Of a stretch of 44,526 nt of DNA, positions 26,234-36,200 are shown in pieces. Made by a program: the position numbers and the translations under genes. The stretch lies in the NCBI GenBank assembly GCA_014728085.1, contig WJMF01000082.1:1-44526 (forward strand), given 5' to 3'. The notes beneath the pieces were generated by a model. The model was not told the origin of the DNA. It searched no databases and was given only the letters and a program-made list of their open reading frames with translations. Every line of letters begins with the position of its first letter. The first letter of the stretch is position 1. This DNA is from Candidatus Zhuqueibacterota bacterium. Its GTDB lineage: Bacteria > Zhuqueibacterota > Zhuqueibacteria > Residuimicrobiales > Oceaniaggregativiventaceae.

Positions 26234-27772
26234 TTAGTATATACTCTCACTGGCCGCTGTTTCTGTTGCCGCCGTAACAAAGATCCCGGGTTTTCCCACC
26301 ACCGGGCACTTGTTCTCACATATGCCGCAGCCAATACAGGTATCCTCGATGACATAGGGAAATTTGACTTTTTTAACCGAGCCGTCAAACGTTTTTACCT
26401 CCTGTATATCAAATTTAATCGCTTTATCGGAAACCGGACAGTGCTCTTCGCACACCAGACAATCATTGTGGCTATACCAGGGAATACAGCGGCTTTTGTC
26501 AAAATAGGCAGTTCCCATTTTGGCGTTTTTCTTTTCTTCAATATCAAGGTTTTCAATCGCACCGGTGGGACAAACCTGGCCGCAGAGATTGCAATTGTAT
26601 TCACAATAACCCAATCTCGGAATGGAAATCGGCGTCCATAGCGACTCGAGGCCTTTTTGCGTCAAAGCCGGTTGTAAACATCCCCCCGTGCTGTTGCAGA
26701 TTTTAACGCACTCTTGACAGCGAATGCAACGATCCAGGAACTCATCTTCTTCCAAAGCACCCGGTGGTCTGATGGCATTGCCGGCACGGTTGCGGTCACG
26801 GGCCATAGCGTTTAAAACTCCGATTCCGCCAAGACCGGCAACCGAGGCGAGGACAAATTTTCTCCTCGACAAATCGATTTCATTTTTACCCCGGTTCGAG
26901 CCAAAGGTGTATGAAATAGCATCGGGCTTGCAAACATGTTGACAGGTATCGCACTCTATGCATTCCACTGTATTGTTGATGCTATAGTCATCTTCGATGG
27001 CGTTCATCTTGCACTCACGCTGACAAATACTGCAGCTGGTACAATCGGATGACACGTAACGCTTGACGATACGATATTTGGAAAAAATACCAAGCAAGGC
27101 ACCCAGAGGACACAAATTGCGGCACCAAAATCGCTTTTGGAAAAATCCCAGTGCCAGGATACCTGAAAAGAGCAGCAGCGTGATCAGAACCTGATAAAAG
27201 GCCGGTTGGCTCAGAGGTAAAAAGCTTTCCTGAGCGGTATTGTACAGGCTGTATACCTGATCCTCGAGCACGCCCGGGGAAAAGCCGATGTCAAAAGCAG
27301 CGTGAATAATAAATATGAGAACCGGGAAAAACACCAGAGTGGTAACCCGCGTAAAAAGTGCAATCGGATCGAAATAACCCACCAATTGGGTAGAAAAAAC
27401 AGCGCTGACCAGCAGAAAGACGAGCAGAACAAATTTATAGGAGCGAAAGTGCAGCGTATCGCGTTGTCGTGGTTTTTTTCGGCGCTCCTTGATCAAAAAG
27501 CGATCGGAAGCATCCAGGGTGGTTCCCAGTGGACAAATCCAGCCACAAAAAACGCGTCCCAGTGGAATCGTCAAAAGCAATACGATGAGCCCGACCACCA
27601 TGGTGGCGATAAAGGCCCGGGCGGAAATCATGGTTGCAATGGCAACCAATGGACTGGCACGCAAAAACAGATCAGAGGGGAGGCCGGTTTCATAGGGATA
27701 ACGTGCCTGAAAAAACAAAAAGAAGAAAAAGAGTAAAAAGAAAACCTGAAAAAGTCGTCGCGCCGTTCTCAT
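26234..27772 (-). CDS. NapH/NapG-like fused polyferredoxin
   Basis: 512 residues joining two proteins usually encoded apart. Residues 1-300 are NapH/NosR-like: membrane helices, two CxxxCP motifs (C76/C80 and C217/C221), and two 4Fe-4S motifs (C244, C247, C250, C254 and C271, C274, C277, C281). Residues 302-306 read SRRKF followed by VLASVAGLGGIGVL, like a Tat signal inside the chain. Residues 345-490 are NapG/MauM-like with four more cluster motifs (starting C349, C390, C429 and C479). Six 4Fe-4S clusters are thus expected. It probably carries electrons from quinol to an exported acceptor. It sits 9 bases after the DUF362 gene. Confidence 0.85.
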   Translation of the reverse strand: MRTARRLFQVFFLLFFFFLFFQARYPYETGLPSDLFLRASPLVAIATMISARAFIATMVVGLIVLLLTIPLGRVFCGWICPLGTTLDASDRFLIKERRKKPRQRDTLHFRSYKFVLLVFLLVSAVFSTQLVGYFDPIALFTRVTTLVFFPVLIFIIHAAFDIGFSPGVLEDQVYSLYNTAQESFLPLSQPAFYQVLITLLLFSGILALGFFQKRFWCRNLCPLGALLGIFSKYRIVKRYVSSDCTSCSICQRECKMNAIEDDYSINNTVECIECDTCQHVCKPDAISYTFGSNRGKNEIDLSRRKFVLASVAGLGGIGVLNAMARDRNRAGNAIRPPGALEEDEFLDRCIRCQECVKICNSTGGCLQPALTQKGLESLWTPISIPRLGYCEYNCNLCGQVCPTGAIENLDIEEKKNAKMGTAYFDKSRCIPWYSHNDCLVCEEHCPVSDKAIKFDIQEVKTFDGSVKKVKFPYVIEDTCIGCGICENKCPVVGKPGIFVTAATETAASESIY

Positions 27773-27781
27773 AGGGGCCCT

Positions 27782-28675
27782 TTACGTCATATTGATGGTT
27801 TTAACCTTGATTTTGGAAAGATCCATTGTTCCCAGCCCGCGATCCTGGGCGATTTTCAAATATTCCATTTGATTGGGATCGACATCGAGCAGGGTAATGG
27901 CATACGCATCGGCGGCAACGCGGTCGGTTGCGGCGATACACTCCTTTTTCGTAACGACATCGGCAAGATTTCCGCCGGACGGTCCGTTGCGCAACAAGAC
28001 GCGATACGCATCGATCAGCGTTAGAGTCGGTTTCACCGCCATATTGATATCAACGATCTTGGTCATAAAATTTCGATGAATCGCTCCGCGGTCGCCTCCC
28101 AGAATGCCCATCATGTTTTTAAATCCAAGGGTCACTCTGGAAATAGAGTGGTGCTTAACAATGGGCATATTAATCAGCACATCGGCATCCAGGGCGTCTT
28201 TATAAAAAGGCCAGGATTGAATCATCTCACCACCGGGAATATCTACATCTTTGAAACGGCTGTCGACGATATGGCGAACCTCGGCTCCGGCTCCCTTGGC
28301 AGCCTCTTCGATACCACTACGGCGATAGCAACGGCGGGCTTGATTGCAGGTTCGGTCCAGGACCCGTACCCAGTCTGCACCGGCATTTGTACACAGTTTG
28401 ACCATTTCCGCAACAGCTTCCGGATTGGTGTTGGCGGCCTGCTCCGGAACACGGTCCCAACCAATATTGGGCTTGATCAAAACCTTTTGTCCTTTTTTAA
28501 CAAAGCGTTCGATACCGCCGATGTTTTCCACCGCCCGGCGAACCATTTCCGCCGGCGAGCCGTTCTTAACGATGACCATATCCGGTATCTCATTTTGAGC
28601 AAACAGGGAAGCGGTACCAATACCTGCCGCACCGGCTACTGTTGTTCTGATAAAATTTCGTCTGTTTATATTCAT
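27782..28675 (-). CDS. Tat-exported DUF362 protein
   Basis: 297 residues from the ATG at 28675, which has GGAG upstream; the frame could extend to 28714 but that enters a terminator. The N-terminus NINRRNFIRTTVAGAAGIGTASLFA is a classic Tat signal with adjacent arginines. The rest matches DUF362: KKGQKVLIKPNIGWDRVPEQAANTNPEAVAEMVKLC, DADVLINMPIVKHHSISRVTLGFKNMMGI and AADAYAITLLDVDP. No 4Fe-4S motif lies in this protein, but a ferredoxin-rich protein is encoded right after it. DUF362 members have no agreed reaction. Export in folded form suggests a bound cofactor. Confidence 0.87.
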   Translation of the reverse strand: MNINRRNFIRTTVAGAAGIGTASLFAQNEIPDMVIVKNGSPAEMVRRAVENIGGIERFVKKGQKVLIKPNIGWDRVPEQAANTNPEAVAEMVKLCTNAGADWVRVLDRTCNQARRCYRRSGIEEAAKGAGAEVRHIVDSRFKDVDIPGGEMIQSWPFYKDALDADVLINMPIVKHHSISRVTLGFKNMMGILGGDRGAIHRNFMTKIVDINMAVKPTLTLIDAYRVLLRNGPSGGNLADVVTKKECIAATDRVAADAYAITLLDVDPNQMEYLKIAQDRGLGTMDLSKIKVKTINMT

Positions 28676-28702
28676 TGTAAAACTCCATTCCTTAAATAAA
28701 AA

Positions 28703-28733
28703 AGCCCACCCCAATTGACACTTAAGGCGGGCT
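28703..28733 (-). terminator. Rho-independent terminator after the 28756-29784 TPR gene
   Basis: On the minus strand an 8-pair stem (AGCCCGCC at 28726-28733 with GGTGGGCT at 28703-28710, one G-T pair) and a 15-base loop are followed by TTTTTATTT. It lies about 28 bases before the DUF362 ATG, so that operon needs a promoter at or before this hairpin. Confidence 0.72.
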
Positions 28734-28755
28734 CGCGATTTAGCTGAAGAGTAAC

Positions 28756-29784
28756 TTATAATTGGCGCTTAATCGTGTCAATCTCATATTGAGCGGCTTT
28801 ACGCCAGCGCCTGTCATTGGCCGCTTTTTCGAACTCGCTCAGGGCTTCACTCAAACGCCCCATCGTCTGCAACGCCTTGCCGGCCTCAAAGTGAGCAGCA
28901 GCTTTGTATCGACTCCGGTCTGCAGCCGCCTTCCGTGCTTCAGTCAATGCCTGTTCATGCTGACCGGCTTTATTGAGAGCTTCAGCAAGGTGATAACGGG
29001 CGCTGGTATAATCTTCATCAATAGCCAACGCATTCTGAAAGGCCATAATTGCATCTTCCAAACGGCCTGCGCCGGAAAGGGCGACACCAAGACTGTTATA
29101 AGCCTTGTAATAATCGGAATTGACCGTGGTTGCCATGCGGAAATACTTGATCGCATTCTCCCAGTTTTTGATATTATTATAAACCAGACCGAGATTGTAC
29201 ATGGTGGTGTAAAGACTCTGATCGATTTCGATAGCGTTTTGATACGCTTCGATCGCCTGTTGCTTTCTGCCGAGACGATTGTAGGCAGAACCCATGGCGG
29301 AAAAGGCACGGCTGTGGCTGGGATTGACTTCGACAACGTGCTGAAAAGCGGCAATTGCATCTTCATAACGACGCAGCTTCAACATTGTCAATCCCTTGCC
29401 ATAATAGGCGTCATCGTAATTTTCGTTTAATTCAACCGCTTTGTTGTATTGATTCAAAGCCTCCTCATATTGCCCCTTTTTGTAGGCAGTATTACCCTCA
29501 TTGAATGCCTGTTTGGATTGGTTCATTCGTTTCTGGTATTCCGCATCTTCCAGCAATTTGGCTTGAAGTTCCTTGATTTCCTGGTTGAGCTGTTCATATT
29601 GTTCTTTGAGCTTTTCATATTCATCTGCAGCAATTCCTGCTTCACCCATCTGGGCACGGATTTCGTTTGCTTTTTGAAGCTTTTGGTCATATTCCGCCTG
29701 CAGATCTTCCTGTGCCTGGAGAGAAAAACTCGCGAATGCTATAAAAATCGCCGCCAACAGCAAGGAGGTTCCTTTTCGCCTCAT
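28756..29784 (-). CDS. Exported TPR-repeat protein with N-terminal coiled coil
   Basis: 342 residues. The ATG at 29784 has AGGAGA upstream. A signal peptide (RRKGTSLLLAAIFIAFASFSLQAQ) leads to a coiled coil (about 25-85: LQAEYDQKLQKANEIRAQ...LNQEIKELQAKLLEDAEYQKR). About seven TPR units follow (GNTAYKKGQYEEALNQYNKAVELNENYDDAYYGKGLTMLKLRRYEDAIAAFQHVVEVNP, continuing to the end). It is periplasmic or surface-bound and most likely a protein-binding scaffold. The function cannot be set further. It lies directly after tRNA-Leu and ends in a terminator. Confidence 0.85.
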   Translation of the reverse strand: MRRKGTSLLLAAIFIAFASFSLQAQEDLQAEYDQKLQKANEIRAQMGEAGIAADEYEKLKEQYEQLNQEIKELQAKLLEDAEYQKRMNQSKQAFNEGNTAYKKGQYEEALNQYNKAVELNENYDDAYYGKGLTMLKLRRYEDAIAAFQHVVEVNPSHSRAFSAMGSAYNRLGRKQQAIEAYQNAIEIDQSLYTTMYNLGLVYNNIKNWENAIKYFRMATTVNSDYYKAYNSLGVALSGAGRLEDAIMAFQNALAIDEDYTSARYHLAEALNKAGQHEQALTEARKAAADRSRYKAAAHFEAGKALQTMGRLSEALSEFEKAANDRRWRKAAQYEIDTIKRQL

Positions 29785-29822
29785 AATATTATCTCCTGAT
29801 TAATTTACATGACAGTCAATGT

Positions 29823-29910
29823 TGGTGCCGAAGGCGGGATTTGAACCCGCACGCCCGGTTAGGCACTACCCCCTCAAGATAGCGTGTCTACCAAATTCCA
29901 CCACTTCGGC
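29823..29910 (-). tRNA. tRNA-Leu (anticodon GAG)
   Basis: On the minus strand the gene runs from GCCGAAG (5' acceptor arm, ending at 29910) to CTTCGGC plus A and an encoded CCA (29823-29825). The anticodon loop TTGAGGG is at 29871-29877, with GAG at 29873-29875. A long variable arm (TGCCTAACCGGGCGT) confirms a class II tRNA, and the T loop GGTTCAAATCC is normal. It reads CUC/CUU leucine codons. It lies 12 bases after secG and may be cut from that transcript. Confidence 0.96.
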
Positions 29911-29922
29911 AAGTGTAATATC

Positions 29923-30300
29923 CTACTGTTCTGATTCGTTTTCCTGAACCGGCGGTTGTCCCTGAACCGGCAATTCTTGCTCAGCTTCCGGAACCTGGGG
30001 TAAAATTCTCGAACTCGACGACATGCGGCGATCGCGCTCCTGTTCCACCAGACTGGCGTCATCCAGTCCGCCACGCGTCATCAACCCCAGAATCAGGGCG
30101 AGAACCATAAAAACGGTTGCCAATATCGCCGTGATCCTGGTAAGAAAATCTCCGGAGCCGCGTCCGCCAAAAACGGTACCCATCGGATCCGAACCCCCAA
30201 AGGTACCGGCAAGACCGCCGCCTTTGCTGGATTGAATCAGAATCACAAATGTTAATAATATAGAAACTAATATGAAAATTGCAATTAAAAAAGTATACAT
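29923..30300 (-). CDS. secG: SecG, protein translocase subunit
   Basis: 125 residues. The start chosen is the ATG at 30300, with GGAG 5 bases upstream; an in-frame GTG at 30306 overlaps the tpiA stop. There are two membrane helices (TFLIAIFILVSILLTFVILIQ and ILATVFMVLALILGLM) joined by the conserved loop QSSKGGGLAGTFGGSDPMGTVFGGRGSGDFLTRIT. A long Gln/Pro/Glu-rich tail after residue 90 is not part of the core family. SecG assists SecYE in export. The tpiA-secG order is common in bacteria. Confidence 0.95.
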   Translation of the reverse strand: MYTFLIAIFILVSILLTFVILIQSSKGGGLAGTFGGSDPMGTVFGGRGSGDFLTRITAILATVFMVLALILGLMTRGGLDDASLVEQERDRRMSSSSRILPQVPEAEQELPVQGQPPVQENESEQ

Positions 30301-30302
30301 TT

Positions 30303-31070
30303 TCACTCCATGTTCGACTTTGCATGATTGATAATAGCGATGAATGAACCGGCATCAAGACTTGCCCCACCGATCAAACCACCATCGACATCGGGCTGAG
30401 ACAACAACTCGGCGGCATTATCGGGTTTCATGCTGCCGCCATACTGAATGCGAATGGTACTGGCGGTCTCTTCATCAAAAATATCGGTTAGCAATTTTCG
30501 AATAAATTCATGTACCTCCTGGGCCTGCTCCGGCGTGGCAACTTTACCGGTGCCGATGGCCCAGACAGGCTCGTAGGCGAGGACCATTTTTTGCGCCTGA
30601 ATCTTGTCAATATCCTCAAACGCTGCCTTAACCTGGGTCTCGATAACGGATTGCGTTTTATCGGCTTCGCGCTCTTCCAGCAATTCCCCGACACAGACGA
30701 TCGGTATAAGACCTTCATGCAGCGCGCTCTTGATTTTTTTGTTCACCGTTTCATCCGTCTCTTCGAAATACTGGCGCCGCTCGGAATGACCGATGATGAC
30801 ATAATGACAACCCACGGATTTTAACATATCAGCGGAAATCTCTCCGGTAAAGGCACCCTTTTCCTCCCAGTGCAGATTCTGCCCGCCAAGATCGATATAG
30901 CTGTCGTGAATAATGCGATAGACCGCGGCAAGGTCTGTAAAGGGAGGACACAGAACCACATCCACCTCTGTGCTCGTATCCATTTTTTGCTTGATTTCCT
31001 CTGTCAGCTCTGAAGCTTCCGGTGCCGTTTTGTTCATCTTCCAGTTTCCGGCGATAATTTTTTTTCTCAT
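30303..31070 (-). CDS. tpiA: Triosephosphate isomerase
   Basis: 255 residues, the standard length. Catalytic residues are K11 in GNWKMNKT, H95 in VIIGHSERR and E167 in LAYEPVWAIGTGK. The phosphate-binding QYGGSMKPDNAAELLSQPDVDGGLIGGASLD is complete. It interconverts dihydroxyacetone phosphate and glyceraldehyde 3-phosphate in the cytoplasm. The gene follows gap after 118 bases that contain a strong RNA hairpin, and is immediately followed by secG. Confidence 0.98.
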   Translation of the reverse strand: MRKKIIAGNWKMNKTAPEASELTEEIKQKMDTSTEVDVVLCPPFTDLAAVYRIIHDSYIDLGGQNLHWEEKGAFTGEISADMLKSVGCHYVIIGHSERRQYFEETDETVNKKIKSALHEGLIPIVCVGELLEEREADKTQSVIETQVKAAFEDIDKIQAQKMVLAYEPVWAIGTGKVATPEQAQEVHEFIRKLLTDIFDEETASTIRIQYGGSMKPDNAAELLSQPDVDGGLIGGASLDAGSFIAIINHAKSNME

Positions 31071-31102
31071 AACATCGATATCCGTTTTATTCGCTTACTT
31101 GT

Positions 31103-31138
31103 ATTGGAGCCCACGAAGATTTATCTCCGCGGGCCAAT
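31103..31138 (-). other. Conserved-looking mRNA hairpin between gap and tpiA
   Basis: On the minus strand, ATTGG pairs with CCAAT outside, and CCCGCGGAGA pairs with TCTTCGTGGG inside. Two positions pair only as G-U in the minus-strand RNA and would be mismatched (A-C) on the other strand. No T-run follows, so it is not a standard terminator; an mRNA-processing or stability element is more likely. Confidence 0.5.
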
Positions 31139-31188
31139 CCGAATGCTGCTATCTATTCAAAGAAACGCAATTTTGATGATAATGTTCC

Positions 31189-32214
<1,026 letters not shown>

Positions 32215-32238
32215 CTATCGTTATTTTTATTTCAATGT

Positions 32239-33165
<927 letters not shown>

Positions 33166-33211
33166 CTACATCCTCATTTCTTGATAATATTCAAATATTA
33201 CATAATCTATT

Positions 33212-33240
33212 ATTATAATCAAAATGTTGAAAAATGTCAA
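33212..33240 (-). promoter_or_regulatory. Consensus sigma-70 promoter of the fba-gap-tpiA-secG operon
   Basis: On the minus strand TTGACA (33235-33240) and TATAAT (33212-33217) are both perfect and separated by 17 bases. The -35 box overlaps the comF stop codon. The start would be near 33205, with a leader of about 40 bases. This is the best promoter in the window. Confidence 0.85.
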
Positions 33241-33929
33241 GAAATATCTGTGATATCTGAAACGCGTAAAATAGAAAGCCCCACAACAGAAGCGGCGCCG
33301 GCATGACGCAGTTCCCGGCCACACGCATTCATCGTCTGCCCCGTCGTATAAACATCATCGACCAGGCCGATGCGCTGATCCTCAATCGCTCCAGCATCGA
33401 CCACCCTGAACACCCCTTCAACATTGCGCTGCCGCTGCTCCCTGTTCATCTTGGCCTGGGGAGAGGTGTATCGGGTTCGGATCAGCGCTCTCTGTAGAAC
33501 CGGGATATCTAAAATCACCGCAAGCTCCCGCGCCAGCAGCTCGGCCTGGTTGTATCCCCGTTCGCGAAAACGGACTTTATGCAACGGTACCGGTACCAGG
33601 GCATCCAGTGTTTCCATCACCGGACTCGTCATCGCCAGCGCTTCAGCCAGGGGCTTTGCCAGGGATTTGATTTCACGATATTTGAACGCATGTATTAGCG
33701 CCTGTGAAATGGAATCGAGATCATAGAGCGCGATGGAATACAATAACGGCCCCGGTTTCCCCAGATAAAGAGAGGCGGGCTCGGCAGGCGTCAGGCTTTG
33801 CCAGCATTGCGGACACAGATAATCGCGCGCTGCTTCTATCCTGCTGGTGCACGCCAGACACTGCGGCGGATAAACGAAATCCAGTATATGCTTAACGGTC
33901 TGTTGTATGATCTTTGCTGTAAATGACAT
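33237..33929 (-). CDS. comF: ComF-family phosphoribosyltransferase-like protein
   Basis: 230 residues from the ATG at 33929; a GTG at 33944 is also possible and neither has a clear ribosome site. An N-terminal zinc-ribbon (PPQCLACTSRIEAARDYLCPQCWQSL) is followed by the ComF signature LVPVPLHKVRFRERGYNQAELLAREL and the PRPP-loop IGLVDDVYTTGQTM. ComF proteins support DNA uptake in naturally competent bacteria, but many non-competent species carry them. No other competence gene is present. The right flank holds dispersed repeats. Confidence 0.9.
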   Translation of the reverse strand: MSFTAKIIQQTVKHILDFVYPPQCLACTSRIEAARDYLCPQCWQSLTPAEPASLYLGKPGPLLYSIALYDLDSISQALIHAFKYREIKSLAKPLAEALAMTSPVMETLDALVPVPLHKVRFRERGYNQAELLARELAVILDIPVLQRALIRTRYTSPQAKMNREQRQRNVEGVFRVVDAGAIEDQRIGLVDDVYTTGQTMNACGRELRHAGAASVVGLSILRVSDITDIS

Positions 33930-33955
33930 CGATGCATTAACCACGGATTGTGCAG

Positions 33956-34215
33956 ATCAAAAACCCCATCTGACGTTTTTTCCATTCTTTTCTTCGCGCA
34001 TCTTTGCGTTCTTTGCGGTTCCCTAAAAGCCGTACTCTATCATCCCCAGAATAACCGCAAAGGGCGCTGAGAAAAAATTAAAAAATTTGCCTTGAAATTT
34101 TCAGCAAAACTTGCTCAAATATTTCTAAAAACCTTTAACCGCCTTAAACAATCAAAAATCACATCTGACATTTCTTCCATTCTTTTCTTCGCGCATCTTT
34201 GCGTTCTTTGCGGTT
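33956..34215. repeat. Pair of 65-base direct repeats with an inverted fragment between
   Basis: Copies at 33956-34020 and 34151-34215 agree at 61 of 65 positions by my alignment. Both end in CTTTGCGTTCTTTGCGGTT. Between them, 34053-34075 (AACCGCAAAGGGCGCTGAG) is the inverse of the same ending, so 34011-34020 and 34053-34062 could form a hairpin. No open reading frame of note lies here. The family recurs at 15521-15554 and in worn form at 20741 and 41068. Confidence 0.8.
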
Positions 34216-34279
34216 TTAAAACCGATACATCAAAAGCTTGAAAATCAAAAATTTTGAATACTTTTTTTTTCGTCAGACG

Positions 34280-35614
34280 CTATTTGAATTCATAGGCAAA
34301 AACCAGTCTTGGCTCAACCCGTTCCTGGGGTTTGTAAATGCGGCTGCCGGGTTCGGTTTCGACATAGGTCCAGATATAATCCATAAACATAATCAAATAG
34401 GGCGTCACTTTATATCCGACGCCAACCCGGGCAATGCTCTGGTTGTCGAGGGTAAAGACATCATCAATGGTTTCAATCCGCATCTTGTCATAGGTGGCAT
34501 GCAACGCCAGCGTCGGAATCAGGTCAAGGGCTTCCGCAGCCAGATGCATATTTCCCTGGTCATCGGCGTGATCGAGTTTGGTCAGCATACCCAGCAGGCG
34601 CACCTTGTTATCCAGGAGACTGCCGTAAAGCTCGCCAAAAACGCCTTTGGTCTCGTCGAGGTTGATCAGCATGTCGGTTTTATAGAGCTCAACCCCGGCA
34701 TCGACCATATAGCGTTGAATCTCATAAAAGGGATCAAAAAAGGCCGGGCGAAACTCTTCGCCGAGCCAGCGCCGTTCCACTCGTGCCGAAAGATCGATGA
34801 TGCCGAGAAAGTTGACCCAGTCGAAACTGATTCCGGCTGCCTGGCCGGCGCCAAAGGATCTGGATTTACCTTCCAGAGCGGAAAATCCCTGAATCCGGGC
34901 CCAGTCAAAATAAATTTTGCTGTACATGTTCAGGGGTTCTAGATCGAGAATCGGCATTTCGACGTCAAAGCCATAGGCGGAAACACCGTCGTCGGTTCCG
35001 CTCCAGGCATCGGGATCAAAATCGCGCGCAAAGGTTGCGCCGACCGCAAAGTTTTTAATCAGGGGAATGTTGACAATGCCGCGCAGCGGCCGGTAATAGC
35101 CCCGGAAACCGATCAATTCAGCGCGACCCAGATTGCTGGCGACCGATTCAAATCCGAATTTTCCCATATCGACATCAAATGCCAGGCCGATCTTGCGTTC
35201 ATCATAGTTGGCTTCATTGGTATAATAGTTCATAATAAAGCCGTGGCCGAGCCGGGCTGCGTCCAGGGTTCCGACGCGGGCATAGAGCGGATCCCATTTC
35301 CGCCCCCAGCGGATATAGCGCAGTATGCGGAAATAATCGTATCCGGAATCCCAGTCTTTGGAACGGATGTGACCGCTTTCGGTGTCATAAAGCAGATTGA
35401 CGTTTAATCCGATTCCCAGCTTTCCGATCGCCAGTTCGGGCCTGAACTGTATGGCAAAATAACTCTTGTCGTTAATTTTGCTATAGCCCACGCCCCCCAT
35501 GATCAATCCGCCACGTTCGCCACGGGGATAGTATTCCATTCCTGCATACTGAGCGAACACGGTGGTGGATAACAGTGCAAGGAAAACAAAGGCGAAAAAG
35601 AGATGTTTAAACAT
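34280..35614 (-). CDS. Outer-membrane beta-barrel protein, porin-like, function unknown
   Basis: 444 residues. The ATG at 35614 has GGGAGG upstream and begins a signal peptide (FKHLFFAFVFLALLSTTVFAQ). The mature chain has alternating strands with many aromatic girdle residues (YFAIQFRPELAIGKLGIGLNVNLLYD, YDYFRILRYIRWGRKWDPLYARVG, YMVDAGVELYKTDMLINLDETKGVFGELYGSLL) and ends in PRLVFAYEFK, near an aromatic terminus. This is consistent with about 16 or more strands. The substrate is unknown. It follows the rubrerythrin-like gene by 24 bases, so it is probably the third gene of that operon. Confidence 0.78.
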   Translation of the reverse strand: MFKHLFFAFVFLALLSTTVFAQYAGMEYYPRGERGGLIMGGVGYSKINDKSYFAIQFRPELAIGKLGIGLNVNLLYDTESGHIRSKDWDSGYDYFRILRYIRWGRKWDPLYARVGTLDAARLGHGFIMNYYTNEANYDERKIGLAFDVDMGKFGFESVASNLGRAELIGFRGYYRPLRGIVNIPLIKNFAVGATFARDFDPDAWSGTDDGVSAYGFDVEMPILDLEPLNMYSKIYFDWARIQGFSALEGKSRSFGAGQAAGISFDWVNFLGIIDLSARVERRWLGEEFRPAFFDPFYEIQRYMVDAGVELYKTDMLINLDETKGVFGELYGSLLDNKVRLLGMLTKLDHADDQGNMHLAAEALDLIPTLALHATYDKMRIETIDDVFTLDNQSIARVGVGYKVTPYLIMFMDYIWTYVETEPGSRIYKPQERVEPRLVFAYEFK

Positions 35615-35638
35615 TTTACCTCCCTGTTTTTTTTTAGG

Positions 35639-36160
35639 TTACCACAAATCTTCCATTCCCGGAGGTGTATCCCAATGTGTTGCCCATTGAAAATGCCCGT
35701 GCCCGCCCGGCAAACTTGCCCGGTCTACCGATAAAAGGCGTTTGTGCTCCAATTCTTCTCCTGCCAAATATTCAAACATCTTTTTGGCATTGTTGCTTTT
35801 GGCTTGATTGGCTGCCTGATGATAAAATTCATATGCTTTTTGTTCGGCCCCCATGGCCAGATCAAGAGCTTTTTCCGCGGTGATATCCCCGGAAACCGTA
35901 GCGCCTTTGATCTCGGCATATTTCATGTCGAGCTTTGGGGACTCGCCGGTCAGTTTTTTATAAAAATCGGAAAGCTGATCAAAATGATCCTTTTCGACAT
36001 CAGCCAGATAGGTAAAGCGGTTTTTCACCGACGTTTCGCTAACCTTGCCGGAAACCCCCAGATAAAATTCGCGGGCACCTTTTTCGCGGCTGATGGCGAT
36101 TCTTAAAGCGGTCAGCGGATCCATTTCCTGCAAATTGACGTTTTTATTATCTGATGGCAT
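35639..36160 (-). CDS. Rubrerythrin-like diiron ferritin-fold protein
   Basis: 173 residues from the ATG at 36160, with GGGAGG upstream; the longer frame to 36268 overlaps the preceding gene. Four helices carry two diiron half-sites: E26 (REKGAREFY), E56-x2-H59 (VEKDHFDQL), E106 (GAEQKAYEFY) and E136-x2-H139 (EELEHKRLL). The C-terminal rubredoxin domain of classical rubrerythrin is missing; a short tail GGHGHFQWATHWDTPPGMEDLW replaces it. It may reduce peroxide or store iron, as related erythrins do. It implies anaerobic or microaerobic life. Confidence 0.85.
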   Translation of the reverse strand: MPSDNKNVNLQEMDPLTALRIAISREKGAREFYLGVSGKVSETSVKNRFTYLADVEKDHFDQLSDFYKKLTGESPKLDMKYAEIKGATVSGDITAEKALDLAMGAEQKAYEFYHQAANQAKSNNAKKMFEYLAGEELEHKRLLSVDRASLPGGHGHFQWATHWDTPPGMEDLW

Positions 36161-36200
36161 GTCAACCTCCCGTTGATCTTCACCCCCTGCAGGGGTAAAG

